Assembly: GCF_900111825.1 (NCBI RefSeq)
Contig: NZ_FOJM01000008.1
Span: forward strand, 62,001 to 126,000
DNA from: Pedobacter suwonensis
Lineage (GTDB): Bacteria > Bacteroidota > Bacteroidia > Sphingobacteriales > Sphingobacteriaceae
Direction of reading: 5' to 3'
Length of the DNA stretch: 64,000 nucleotides
Made by a program: the position numbers and the translations under genes. The notes under the pieces are model-generated. The model did no database searches. It was not told where the DNA came from and saw only the letters and a list, made by a program, of their open reading frames with translations. This document shows positions 8,543 to 17,848 of the stretch, piece by piece (positions within the stretch are counted from its first letter, which is position 1; each line of letters starts with the position of its first letter).

Positions 8543-11500
8543 ATGAAAACAACTCTTAAAAGTAATTTGCGTTTAGGTCTCGGCTTATCGCTCATTATTC
8601 TATTTATCAGTTCCCTGGCTTCTTACATAAGCATTGGCAACCTGATTAAAAGCACTGAACTGGTTAAACGCAGTGATGAGGTAATTTTGAATGCTGAAAG
8701 TATTATATCGTATTTAAAAGATGCCGAAACTGGCCAGCGAGGTTTTTTATTAACAGGAAATAAGGTTTTTTTAACGCCATATTATGGTGCAAGTGATTCG
8801 GCTGCATCACTATTAAAAAAAGTTGAATTTATCACCAGAGACAATCGAGTTCAACAAAAGAATATAGCCGCACTAAAAAATATCCTTTTCAAGCGAATGG
8901 GGATCATTAAATCCACTATAGAAATTAAAACTTTAGGTGGTGCTATTGATCCAACAGTTTTGTTTCAGGGCAAATTTTATATGGATGATGCCAGGGCCAT
9001 TGTAAGCAAAATGGTTGCCGAAGAGAAAAGATTACTGGAAGAAAGAACCAACGAACTGAATAAACTTACCTCATATACGCCCATCCTGATTTTAATTGCG
9101 GCGCTTCTTGCCATTTTGATCACCTTGTTTTTCTACCGGAGGGTATCAATCGACTTTGATGAACGTGTTAAACTTCAGCAGGAAATTGAAGATAAAAAAT
9201 ACGAGATGGAGAAACGCATCGCCGCCATCAAGGAAATTGCGGTTCAGATTTCTAACGGTAATTATGGCGTAAAGCTCGATAATCAAAGCCAGGATGATAT
9301 TGGCGAACTTTCCGAATCGTTGAATACCATGTCATTGTCGTTAAAAAAATCTTTTGATGCATTAGAAGAGAATGAGTGGTTGCAAACGGGGGTAGCCAAC
9401 TTAAACGTGAAAATGGTTGGCGAAAAAGACGTTTTTCATCTGGCAGAAGACATTGTGGAGTTTCTGGCCAATTATACCAATAGCCAGATTGGCGCCATTT
9501 ATTTATTTAAGGATGATGGATACCTGCATTTAAAAGGACAATATGCACTACAGGGGCAAAATTTAGCCCAAACCTTAGAGTTAGGCCAGGGTTTAATTGG
9601 CCAGGCGGTTAAATCTGGCAAGCCCATATTGCTGAATGATGTTCCTCAAAACGAACTAACCATTACGCATGCTACCGGAAAGATTAAACCTGCGCAGGTA
9701 ATCGTATTGCCTATCATTAGAAATGAAATTTCGATAGGAGGGTTAGAACTAGGTACCATTGCTCAATACAGTGAGCTGCAATTGCATTTCCTGAATTTGA
9801 TTTTATCTGATATAGGTACCGCTTTACTCGGTGCACAGAACAGGTTTAAGTTGCAGCAATTGTTAGAGGAAACGCAGGCGCAATCAGAAGAGTTGCAGGT
9901 GCAGCACAACGAGCTGGAAGGTTTAAATGCAGAACTCGAAGCGCAGGCACAGAAACTTCAGGCCAGCGAGGAAGAATTACGTGTACAGCAGGAAGAGCTG
10001 TTGCAGAGTAACCAGGAGCTTGAAGAGAGAAGTAGCTTACTAGAGGAAAAAAATGAACTGATTGAAGAAAGAAATATTGAGATCCAGCAAAAAGCAGAAG
10101 CTTTAGAGCTAAGTACAAGGTATAAATCAGAGTTTCTGGCCAACATGTCGCACGAGTTAAGAACACCGCTCAACTCCATATTGTTGTTATCAAGATTAAT
10201 GGCCGAAAATGAGGCTATGGATCCTGAACATCAGGAATATGCATCGGTTATTCAAAGCTCCGGTCAAGGGCTGTTGAGTTTAATAGACGAAATTTTAGAC
10301 CTTTCTAAAATTGAGGCAGGCAAAATGGAACTCGATCGTACCAATGTTAAGGTTGATGATATCGTTTCCGGTATGCGTTCATTGTTTAATCCCGTGGCCA
10401 GGGATAAAAACCTGAACTTCATTATTGAAAAATCGGCCGCGGTTCCTGAATTTTTCCATACTGATAGAATGCGCTTAGAGCAGATCATTAAAAACCTGCT
10501 TTCAAATGCCATCAAATTCACTACAGCAGGTTCGGTAACCTTAAATGTTAGTACAAATGAAAAATTAGGCGCACTGGTATTTAAAGTTACTGATACCGGT
10601 GTAGGCATTGCACCCGAAAAGCAGGGTATGATATTCGAAGCTTTTCAACAGGCCGATGGTTCCACGCGCCGTAAGTTTGGTGGTACAGGCCTTGGGCTTT
10701 CCATCAGCAGAGAGCTGGCTAAGCTGTTGGGCGGATACATCGATTTAAAGAGTGCAGAAGGCAAAGGAAGTGTTTTTACGCTTACGCTGCCAATTGATAA
10801 AAATAAAGGCTTTGAAGGAGTAGTACCCCAAACCGAGAAACCGGTAACGGCTTTCGAAACTCCGGTAAAAAAAGTAACCCATTTAACGGTTGGAAATATT
10901 CCGCAAGAGATTGAGGATGACCGTAATGATATAGGGCCGGATGATAAAGTGATTTTAATTGTGGAAGACGACACTCCTTTTGCCAAAACACTTTTAGATT
11001 TCACAAGGAAACGAAACTATAAGGGGCTGGTTGCCGTGCGTGGCGACCAGGGCATTGAAATGGCAAAAACATTTAAACCGCTGGCCATTTTGCTTGATAT
11101 CCAACTGCCTGTTAAAGATGGCTGGCAGGTAATGGAGGAGCTTAAATCGGATCCTGATACACGCCCGATTCCGGTGCATATCATGTCTTCTTTGCAGGTA
11201 AAGAAAGAAAGTTTGTTAAAAGGTGCGGTTGATTTTATCAATAAACCTTTTGCGTTTGAACACATGCAAGAGATATTTTCAAAACTTGAGCACGCTTTAA
11301 CCCGTTATCCTAAAAAAGTCCTTATTGTAGAAGAAAATGAACAGCATGCCAAGGCACTAAGTTATTTTCTAAGCAATTTCAATATCCAAACGGAGATAGT
11401 TAACCAGGTAAACGAAGGCGTTTCTGCTTTGCATAAGCCAGAGGTCAACTGTGTGATTCTGGATATGGGCATTCCAGATAAACATGCTTACGAAACACTT

Positions 11501-12127
11501 GAAGTGGTTAAGCAAACGCCTGGCCTGGAAAATTTGCCTATTATCATTTTTACCGGCAAAAACCTGTCAAAAGGTGAGGAAAACCGGATCAAACAATATG
11601 CTGATTCAATCGTGGTAAAAACGGCGCATTCCTATCAGCGTATTTTGGATGAGGCTGGCCTGTTTCTTCATTTGGTAGAAGAAAAAAGTAAAGATAAAAA
11701 TAAAGCCCCTAAAAAGTTTTCTGAACTGCAGGATGTACTGGTTGGTAAAACCGTTCTGATCGCGGATGATGATGTGCGTAATATATTTTCCTTAACCAAA
11801 ATGTTAGAGCAGCACCAGATGAAAGTGGTAGCGGCCATCGATGGAAAAGAAGCCCTTAAACTTTTAAATGAAAATCCTGAAATTGATGTAGTTCTAATGG
11901 ATATGATGATGCCGGAAATGGATGGTTACGAAACCACGACAGCCATCAGGCAGAATATCAAATACCGCAACCTGCCAATTTTAGCCGTTACCGCAAAGGC
12001 GATGATGGGTGATCGTGAAAAATGCATTGCTGCCGGTGCATCCGATTACATCAGCAAACCGGTAGATATGGATCAGTTGATATCGTTATTAAGGGTTTGG
12101 CTATACGAAAATCATCATACATCATAA
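8543..12127 (+). CDS. Large hybrid sensor kinase: CHASE3-HAMP-GAF-HK-REC-REC-REC
   Basis: The 1194-residue protein has helix 1 (about 11-31), a CHASE3-type extracytoplasmic domain with DAETGQRGFLLTG, helix 2 (about 178-197), HAMP, GAF (about 290-435), a Glu/Gln-rich coiled coil (about 440-530), H-box SHELRTPLNS (H537), HATPase with G1 DTGVGIAPEK and G2 GGTGLGLSI, then three receivers with candidate aspartates D852, D974 and D1120. Receiver 2 is degenerate: its acidic pocket reads VEEN and its lysine lacks the following proline. This layout resembles kinases that couple to CheR/CheB-like proteins in non-flagellated Bacteroidota. The extracytoplasmic signal is unknown. Confidence 0.93.
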   Translation: MKTTLKSNLRLGLGLSLIILFISSLASYISIGNLIKSTELVKRSDEVILNAESIISYLKDAETGQRGFLLTGNKVFLTPYYGASDSAASLLKKVEFITRDNRVQQKNIAALKNILFKRMGIIKSTIEIKTLGGAIDPTVLFQGKFYMDDARAIVSKMVAEEKRLLEERTNELNKLTSYTPILILIAALLAILITLFFYRRVSIDFDERVKLQQEIEDKKYEMEKRIAAIKEIAVQISNGNYGVKLDNQSQDDIGELSESLNTMSLSLKKSFDALEENEWLQTGVANLNVKMVGEKDVFHLAEDIVEFLANYTNSQIGAIYLFKDDGYLHLKGQYALQGQNLAQTLELGQGLIGQAVKSGKPILLNDVPQNELTITHATGKIKPAQVIVLPIIRNEISIGGLELGTIAQYSELQLHFLNLILSDIGTALLGAQNRFKLQQLLEETQAQSEELQVQHNELEGLNAELEAQAQKLQASEEELRVQQEELLQSNQELEERSSLLEEKNELIEERNIEIQQKAEALELSTRYKSEFLANMSHELRTPLNSILLLSRLMAENEAMDPEHQEYASVIQSSGQGLLSLIDEILDLSKIEAGKMELDRTNVKVDDIVSGMRSLFNPVARDKNLNFIIEKSAAVPEFFHTDRMRLEQIIKNLLSNAIKFTTAGSVTLNVSTNEKLGALVFKVTDTGVGIAPEKQGMIFEAFQQADGSTRRKFGGTGLGLSISRELAKLLGGYIDLKSAEGKGSVFTLTLPIDKNKGFEGVVPQTEKPVTAFETPVKKVTHLTVGNIPQEIEDDRNDIGPDDKVILIVEDDTPFAKTLLDFTRKRNYKGLVAVRGDQGIEMAKTFKPLAILLDIQLPVKDGWQVMEELKSDPDTRPIPVHIMSSLQVKKESLLKGAVDFINKPFAFEHMQEIFSKLEHALTRYPKKVLIVEENEQHAKALSYFLSNFNIQTEIVNQVNEGVSALHKPEVNCVILDMGIPDKHAYETLEVVKQTPGLENLPIIIFTGKNLSKGEENRIKQYADSIVVKTAHSYQRILDEAGLFLHLVEEKSKDKNKAPKKFSELQDVLVGKTVLIADDDVRNIFSLTKMLEQHQMKVVAAIDGKEALKLLNENPEIDVVLMDMMMPEMDGYETTTAIRQNIKYRNLPILAVTAKAMMGDREKCIAAGASDYISKPVDMDQLISLLRVWLYENHHTS

Positions 12128-12139
12128 ACCATTGTAAAT

Positions 12140-12511
12140 ATGCCTCAAAAATTAATTCTCATCATTGATGATGATAACCGAAACATTTTTGCTTTAAAAG
12201 CTGTTTTAAAGGCCAAAGGTTTTGAATGTTTATCTGCAATAAGTGCGCAGGATGGCTTTTCCGTTTTAGAGAAGCATGATCATGTGGACATTGTGTTAAT
12301 GGATATGATGATGCCGGATATGGATGGTTATCAGGCAATTGCAGTCATGAAAAAATCAGCTAAAATGAAGGATATACCTGTATTGGCAGTAACTGCTCAG
12401 GCCATGGTTGGCGATAAAGAGCGCTGCCTGAGTGCGGGTGCATCAGGTTATGTTTCCAAACCGATAAACGTTGACGAATTATTAAAGCAAATAGAAAATT
12501 TTACGAAATAG
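12140..12511 (+). CDS. Single-domain response regulator
   Basis: The 123-residue protein is a receiver only, with acidic cluster DDD at 10-12, phosphoacceptor D55 in LMDMMMPDMDGYQ, a T/A pair in VTAQAM, and the KP motif. It closely resembles the third receiver of the preceding hybrid kinase (shared VLMDMMMPxMDGY and VTAxAMxGDxEKC/RC stretches), suggesting duplication of that domain. With no output domain, it probably carries phosphate between partners or binds a target directly. It lies 12 bp after the kinase and 3 bp before CheR. Confidence 0.92.
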   Translation: MPQKLILIIDDDNRNIFALKAVLKAKGFECLSAISAQDGFSVLEKHDHVDIVLMDMMMPDMDGYQAIAVMKKSAKMKDIPVLAVTAQAMVGDKERCLSAGASGYVSKPINVDELLKQIENFTK

Positions 12512-12514
12512 CAG

Positions 12515-13333
12515 GTGATAAGTGATGTGATAGATAACGAACAGGTAGAAATCCTGTTGAATGATGTTTTGGAAAATCATGGTTACGATTTTCTGGAATA
12601 CTCTCCTGCATCAATAAAAAGAAGGATTATACGCCTTTACGGTCTGGATAATTTTGTAAGTTTCGCCGAATTTCGTTATACAGTTAAAACGGATAAACAA
12701 TACTTTAAGCGTTTTTTGGAAGAAATCACGGTTAATGTTACCGAAATGTTCCGCGATCCATCTTTTTACAAATCACTACGTAATGATGTATTGCCTGTGC
12801 TGGGCACCTATCCGTTTATCCGGATCTGGGTTGCCGGTTGTTCTACCGGTGAAGAAGCTTATTCGCTGGCTATTGTTCTAAAAGAACTTAATTTACTGCA
12901 TAAATCGCTTATTTACGCTACAGATATCAATCCATCTGTTTTAGAAAAGGCAAAAAAAGGCATGTTTCCTTTAAGTTATCTGAAACAGTATTCTGAAAAT
13001 TACCTGCAGTCAGGAGGCTTAAAAGATTTCTCGGCTTATTATACGGCTAACTACTCGTTGGCAAAATTTGATGAAAGTTTAAGTAGTAAGATGATCTTTT
13101 CTACACATAACCTGGTATCAGATCATTCTTTTAATGAGTTTCAACTCATTTTATGTAGAAATGTATTAATCTATTTTGATAAGGGGTTACAACATAAAGT
13201 TTTCAACCTATTCGACAGCAGTATCGAGAAATTGGGCTATCTTGCTCTTGGAAGTAAAGAAAGTTTGGAATTTTGGCCAAAGGCAAGAGAATATAAAAGG
13301 GTTAAAATGGAGAAAATATGGCGCAAACTATAG
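12515..13333 (+). CDS. cheR: CheR-type protein-glutamate methyltransferase
   Basis: The 272-residue protein has an N-terminal CheR_N-like helical domain, the signature NVTEMFRDP (74-82) and the SAM-binding loop IWVAGCSTGEEAYS (104-117). The GTG start at 12515 lies 3 bp after the preceding stop and gives the expected N-terminus. CheR enzymes methylate receptor glutamates, but no methyl-accepting chemotaxis receptor is in the window. The likely substrate is a coiled coil, possibly the Glu-rich coiled coil of the upstream hybrid kinase, which is inference. It overlaps cheB by 16 bp. Confidence 0.92.
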   Translation: MISDVIDNEQVEILLNDVLENHGYDFLEYSPASIKRRIIRLYGLDNFVSFAEFRYTVKTDKQYFKRFLEEITVNVTEMFRDPSFYKSLRNDVLPVLGTYPFIRIWVAGCSTGEEAYSLAIVLKELNLLHKSLIYATDINPSVLEKAKKGMFPLSYLKQYSENYLQSGGLKDFSAYYTANYSLAKFDESLSSKMIFSTHNLVSDHSFNEFQLILCRNVLIYFDKGLQHKVFNLFDSSIEKLGYLALGSKESLEFWPKAREYKRVKMEKIWRKL

Positions 13334-13902
13334 ACTCTGCATCTTGTGAGGCATTGATTATTGGAGGCTCAGCCGGTAGTTTAGATGTTTTGCTCGAAAT
13401 TTTTCCGGCATTACGGAAAGATATCCGTTTTCCTATTGTATTGGTGGTTCACCGTAAGCCAAGTAACGAATCTCTTTTAACCGATTTATTGAAATCGCGT
13501 ACTACGTTGGCCGTTGGCGAAGCGGAAGAAAAGGAGTTTTTAGCACCTGGTAAGGTTTTTATCGCGCCGGCGGATTATCATATGCTGATAGAAGAGGATC
13601 GGAGTATATCTTTGGATTATTCTGAAAAGATTAATTATTCCAGGCCATCTATTGATGTCACCTTTCAGGCTGCAGCTGAGGTTTTTAAAGAAAAATTAGT
13701 CTGTATATTGCTTTCAGGATCTAATTCAGATGGGGTAGAAGGATTAAAATGCGTAAATAGTTTTGGCGGTAAAGTGGTTATACAGAATCCTGATACGGCC
13801 ATCATGCCATATATGCCACAGCAGGCGGCGCTAAATGTGGTTCCAAATATAATATTAGATAGCCGCGATATGGCTGATTATATAAATAAATTAAATGATT
13901 AA
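13318..13902 (+). CDS. cheB: CheB-type methylesterase domain without receiver
   Basis: The 194-residue protein contains only the CheB catalytic domain. IIGGSAGSLDVL (14-25) carries the nucleophile serine S18, VVHRKPS supplies the histidine, and LLSGSNSDGVEG the aspartate. Classical CheB carries an N-terminal receiver that gates the active site. Here that receiver is absent and separate receivers flank the gene, so regulation may work in trans. Its ATG lies inside cheR (16-bp overlap), implying coupled translation. Confidence 0.92.
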   Translation: MAQTIDSASCEALIIGGSAGSLDVLLEIFPALRKDIRFPIVLVVHRKPSNESLLTDLLKSRTTLAVGEAEEKEFLAPGKVFIAPADYHMLIEEDRSISLDYSEKINYSRPSIDVTFQAAAEVFKEKLVCILLSGSNSDGVEGLKCVNSFGGKVVIQNPDTAIMPYMPQQAALNVVPNIILDSRDMADYINKLND

Positions 13903-13920
13903 TAACTTTCGGAGGTTAAA

Positions 13921-14286
13921 ATGATAGTTGCAAAAAAAGTATTTGTTTTTGATGATAATAGGGACATCCTTGATCTCTGTACATTTATTTTGGAAGATGC
14001 CGGGTATGAAATAAAAACATCCGAAAGCGCCAATAATATAGAAGAACAGGTAGCGGCCTATATGCCTGATTTAATTTTCATGGATAACTGGTTACCTGAT
14101 CTGGGAGGAATACAGGCTACCAGGGCATTAAAAAGTCATCCTGATTTAAAACATATTCCGGTAATTTATTTTTCGGCCAATAATGATATATCTTCCTTAG
14201 CCGATGAAGCTGGTGCAGATAGTTACCTTTCAAAACCATTTGATATTGCTGCATTAGAAGAAATTGTGAAAAAACATTTGAGTTAA
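13921..14286 (+). CDS. Single-domain response regulator
   Basis: This 121-residue receiver has D11/D12, phosphoacceptor D55 in FMDNWLPDLGG, and SKPFD at the C-terminal lysine. It is the last gene of the signalling operon, 18 bp after cheB. A clear GGAGG Shine-Dalgarno sequence lies at 13911-13915, which is unusual for this phylum and suggests strong independent translation initiation. There is no output domain. It is less like the other lone receiver than that one is like the hybrid kinase's third receiver. Confidence 0.92.
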   Translation: MIVAKKVFVFDDNRDILDLCTFILEDAGYEIKTSESANNIEEQVAAYMPDLIFMDNWLPDLGGIQATRALKSHPDLKHIPVIYFSANNDISSLADEAGADSYLSKPFDIAALEEIVKKHLS

Positions 14287-14292
14287 GCCTTG

Positions 14293-14397
14293 TTAACCAC
14301 AAAGGCTGCAAAAGAAAGTTGCAAAGGTCGCTAAGTAATCTGTTTTTATAATGCTTAGCGTTCTCTGCGTAGAAACTACGCGTTCTTTGCGGTTAAA
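14293..14397. repeat. Dispersed inverted-repeat element (TTAACCGCAAAG family), copy 1
   Basis: The ends are TTAACCaCAAAG at 14293-14304 and CTTTGCGGTTAA at 14385-14396, near-perfect reverse complements. Inside is a second pair (GCTAAG/CTTAGC). It fills the gap between convergent genes and could fold as a long hairpin ending both transcripts. The same terminal motif recurs near 28868 and 40055. Confidence 0.6.
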
Positions 14398-14403
14398 ACA
14401 TAT

Positions 14404-15360
14404 TTAAGCCTTCCCCCAAATCCTGGTATTCAGATCCAGTTCCTTAACAATATCATACATAAATTTTATGGTGGTAATGTCATTGTTTAAGGCTTCGGCA
14501 TTAATTAAAGATTTAAAAACCGGGGCTTCAAAATAATTACGGTTCAAAGGGAAAGCGATATACATCCTCGATTCGATGAATGATAAACTAATATCATATT
14601 TGGTTTGATGATTGAGGTTTAAGATACGTTCCATCAGTGCCGGTGTTAATATATAGCGCGCCTCTACCTGGTCAGAACCATAAGTGATGAAAGTTTTGTC
14701 AAAATCAGAATTTTCCAGCTTTACCACATCGTTTCCACCGAAAGAGAACACATTTTTTGAAAACCAGGCCCCTAGTGCATTGGCAAAGCCCTTGGGGCGT
14801 ACTATGGTTATGCCGTTGAAGTTTTTGTTAAAATCAGCAGCAAATATAATTCCTCTAAAAATGTCGTGCCACTCCGTTCGCGTTCCGTTTTTGGTTTGGG
14901 TGACCGTTTTATATTCAGCATGTACCTCGGCAAAGTAAAACCGGGTTCTATCCGCACATCCGGTTACGAGATCCTCTGTTTTATAACGGTCAGGCTCTTG
15001 GGTAAATAATTGAGTGTACATAAACTCCGAAGCTGCTATTCCCTGGTAAGGACTAATTGACAAGCTTTCGTCTAAAAATTTAAGTGCAGCGCCAATTACA
15101 TTGGTTTTATATTCATTTCGGTAAGCTGTTAAAGAATCGTTGATTTTAAACAACAGAACGCTGCCATATATTAAAGGGATTAAACCAATAATTACACCAG
15201 GAACAGGAAAGCCCAGCACAAAACCTAAAAAACAAATTAAAATACCTGCTGCAATAAAAATATAGCCTCTGGTTTGGGTAGCAGCAATTCTTTTGCGTGT
15301 TACCTCCATAGTAGCCAACACTTGTTGTAAAGCTACATTATTTGCTATATCGAACAACAT
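14404..15360 (-). CDS. DUF3137 membrane protein
   Basis: The 318-residue protein has two closely spaced N-terminal membrane helices (about 32-50 and 51-72), and the rest is probably cytoplasmic. The architecture and the position directly after LemA match DUF3137, which accompanies LemA in many bacteria. Its start overlaps the LemA stop by one base (TAATG arrangement), so the pair is translationally coupled. Function is not established; LemA/DUF3137 loci are often tied to membrane or envelope processes. The family name is assigned from pattern and context. Confidence 0.75.
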   Translation of the reverse strand: MLFDIANNVALQQVLATMEVTRKRIAATQTRGYIFIAAGILICFLGFVLGFPVPGVIIGLIPLIYGSVLLFKINDSLTAYRNEYKTNVIGAALKFLDESLSISPYQGIAASEFMYTQLFTQEPDRYKTEDLVTGCADRTRFYFAEVHAEYKTVTQTKNGTRTEWHDIFRGIIFAADFNKNFNGITIVRPKGFANALGAWFSKNVFSFGGNDVVKLENSDFDKTFITYGSDQVEARYILTPALMERILNLNHQTKYDISLSFIESRMYIAFPLNRNYFEAPVFKSLINAEALNNDITTIKFMYDIVKELDLNTRIWGKA

Positions 15361-15917
15361 TAATGATTAAAGAGTTCTTTTGCACTAATGTTTTTGCGCT
15401 CTTCAGCTGCGGTTTCCAAAACTGGAATCGGATGAAAGTTTAACATCCCGGCAAACAAATTGCCCGGAAACATCATAATCGAATTATTGTAATCGGTTAC
15501 TGAAGCATTATAGGTTCTTCTGGCAGCGGCGATCTGTTCTTCGCTCTCGGTCCAGGTGGTTTGCAGGTTAATAAAATTGGTGTTGGCCTTTAAATCCGGG
15601 TAATTTTCAACGTTTACCATTAAGCCTCTTACATTGCTGCTTAATTGCGCATCTAAATCTGCTTTTTCGGCGTTGCTGATATTCGCAGCTCCTGCCTTCG
15701 CTCTCAGTTCGACTATTTTGGTTAAAGTTCCCTGCTCATAAGTTGTGTACTGTTTTACCACTTCAACAAGGTTTGGAATAAGGTCGAAACGTTTTTTTAG
15801 CATGACATCAATGGCCGAGAAAGCATTTGTTACCTGGTTTTTCTTCCCGATAAGTGAATTGTAAGAAAAAATTCCAGTAAGAAAGATAAATCCGATAATA
15901 ACGAGGGCAATAATCAT
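15360..15917 (-). CDS. lemA: LemA-family protein
   Basis: The 185-residue protein starts with a membrane helix (about 2-19), then the family-typical NSLIGKKNQVTNAFSAIDV and KRFDLIPNLVEVVKQY. A helical domain follows, with the conserved segment NYPDLKANTNF at about residues 107-117. LemA proteins are short membrane-anchored helical bundles of unknown biochemical role, about 185-200 residues long as here. The gene is coupled to DUF3137 by a one-base overlap and lies 50 bp upstream (in gene order) of no further co-directional gene except the AsmA-like pair behind it. Confidence 0.92.
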   Translation of the reverse strand: MIIALVIIGFIFLTGIFSYNSLIGKKNQVTNAFSAIDVMLKKRFDLIPNLVEVVKQYTTYEQGTLTKIVELRAKAGAANISNAEKADLDAQLSSNVRGLMVNVENYPDLKANTNFINLQTTWTESEEQIAAARRTYNASVTDYNNSIMMFPGNLFAGMLNFHPIPVLETAAEERKNISAKELFNH

Positions 15918-15967
15918 AATTTTAGTTTAAGGTTTAGAGCATAAATATAAAAAAAGGTTACAACATG

Positions 15968-17782
15968 TTATCGCTTTTCATTTTGCTCGCGTTCCCGTTT
16001 TATCCTTCGCTCTAACCGTTTTTGTTTCCTTTTTAAATGATTGGCTCGCATGGCCTTGAAATTTGCAATATGTTCACGTACTTCATTTTGCTTTTCTTCG
16101 GTAATTCCTATACTGTATTTTATACCAGTAAAAAGGCCCTTCCAGATCATGTGGAAGAAAGAAGCATTGGATGGCCGGCTGTAATTTACATTTACAGGTA
16201 CCAGCTTGCCGTCTGCACCGGGATTTTCAGATTTGATAATTAAGGCATTGGCTAAAAAAGAAAGAAAACCGCGCGTTACCAGGTGATCCTTTTCGGGATC
16301 GTTTTTCATCAGGGCAACAGAAAGGTCGTAATAAGAGAATGCTACCGTTCCTTTTGTACCCGAATCGTTTGCTTTAAAATTGAATTTCAACTGATCTACA
16401 CTGCCGCGGTTAATGCGAACCAGGCCGAGGGGTTTGGTAATCTGGTTTAAAATCCTTGCATTAAAATTGTGTAAAACCCCGCGGTAGGAAAATGCACCAT
16501 CTTTGGCAGTAAGGTTGAACATAAAATTTACGTCAAGTTTTCCCTGGCCAAATAAATATGTATTTAAGTTAACTTCCATAATTGGGTTTATGGCCTTAAT
16601 ATTATCCAGGTTGGTGGCATTTTTAATAATTCCTGAGGTATTTTCAAAACTGATACGTCCTCTTTGGTTACTTTCACTGTTAAAAACTGAATAATTGATA
16701 TTTACATCTTTCAACTGGATTTTCTGTACCAGTATAGGCGCCCTTAAAAGCTGCAAAAGCTGATGTGGAAATTTACCGATTTTATTTTCCTGCGGCTTAG
16801 ATGGGAGTCCATTTTGGTTAAAAACAGATACAGAGCCATTAGCAATGGCCATTTCTTTTGCCCAAAGCTCCTGCTTACTAATGTACAGCGGCAGGTCTAT
16901 GCCGTTGAGCATGATATCACGCATGGCAATGTCAAAACGTTCCCTTGCATAACCCGCAATTTTGCCGAATTTCATTTCATCATAAAGCGGAACCAATGCA
17001 AAGCTATTTATCCTTAATTTACCCGTTGTAGCCCTAAAATCAAGCTGATCAAGCTTAATGTCGTACATTTTATCAGGTGTATGATAAACATAGTTATTTA
17101 AGTTGATCACAATATCTTTCAACAGGTAAAATCGGCTGGGGTCGTCAGCAGAGGTAGAGTCAACCAGTAAATCCGTTAGCGTAATGTTAAGGTCGTCAAT
17201 ATTAAAAGGGACTGAATTTGGTATGTTTTTGTTTACATATTTAAAGCTTATGTCTTTAAAACGAATGGTTTTGATGCTAAATTCCTTCAGGTTTTTGGAA
17301 ATGATATCATAAGGCGATTTAATGGGTCTTGGTGCCCGCCCCTCGTTAAAATCAAATTGCTGATTAACCATGACTACTTCAGGCTTATCAAATATAATTT
17401 CTTCCAGCTGCAGTTTTTTTTCGCGGTACAAGGTTAAGGGGTGGAAGCGTTTTACCACCAGCTTTTTTAAAGAAACCGTATATAAATTGTTTGGCGCTCT
17501 TTTTAAGGCGATAAGTTGCCTGAACCGATTGGTGTCAGGCGTTATTCTTACGTTTTGTAAAGTAGCATTCCCCGTAAAAACGTTTGTAGATACTTTGGTA
17601 AAGGTGATGGTATATAAACTATCAGTTGATTTATAAAGCAGTGTTTTTATCCTGTCTGTTAAAATGGGACGGGACTTTACATTTAGCAACCAGGCTATAC
17701 CAGCAAGCACGATAAAAATACCGATTAGTGTACACGTAACCCATTTAAAAACTTTGTAACGGTATCTTTTGGTATCAGGCAT
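15968..17782 (-). CDS. AsmA-like single-pass envelope protein, paralogue 2
   Basis: The 604-residue protein has a basic N-terminus, one membrane helix (about 14-34) and a long extracytoplasmic region rich in alternating beta-type segments, ending in a strongly basic tail (KRKQKRLERR). Layout and beta-rich periodicity resemble AsmA/TAM-type proteins that bridge the periplasm, but I see no decisive motif. It is a clear paralogue of the next gene upstream: both contain GFLSFLAN near residue 505 and a MWK/IWK-GIK segment near the C-terminus. The two genes are 66 bp apart. Function is unknown. Confidence 0.6.
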   Translation of the reverse strand: MPDTKRYRYKVFKWVTCTLIGIFIVLAGIAWLLNVKSRPILTDRIKTLLYKSTDSLYTITFTKVSTNVFTGNATLQNVRITPDTNRFRQLIALKRAPNNLYTVSLKKLVVKRFHPLTLYREKKLQLEEIIFDKPEVVMVNQQFDFNEGRAPRPIKSPYDIISKNLKEFSIKTIRFKDISFKYVNKNIPNSVPFNIDDLNITLTDLLVDSTSADDPSRFYLLKDIVINLNNYVYHTPDKMYDIKLDQLDFRATTGKLRINSFALVPLYDEMKFGKIAGYARERFDIAMRDIMLNGIDLPLYISKQELWAKEMAIANGSVSVFNQNGLPSKPQENKIGKFPHQLLQLLRAPILVQKIQLKDVNINYSVFNSESNQRGRISFENTSGIIKNATNLDNIKAINPIMEVNLNTYLFGQGKLDVNFMFNLTAKDGAFSYRGVLHNFNARILNQITKPLGLVRINRGSVDQLKFNFKANDSGTKGTVAFSYYDLSVALMKNDPEKDHLVTRGFLSFLANALIIKSENPGADGKLVPVNVNYSRPSNASFFHMIWKGLFTGIKYSIGITEEKQNEVREHIANFKAMRANHLKRKQKRLERRIKREREQNEKR

Positions 17783-17848
17783 TAAAAAAAGAGAGATAGT
17801 GTTTTATCAGCAATATACGGTATAAACATATATTTGAAAAACGTAAGA

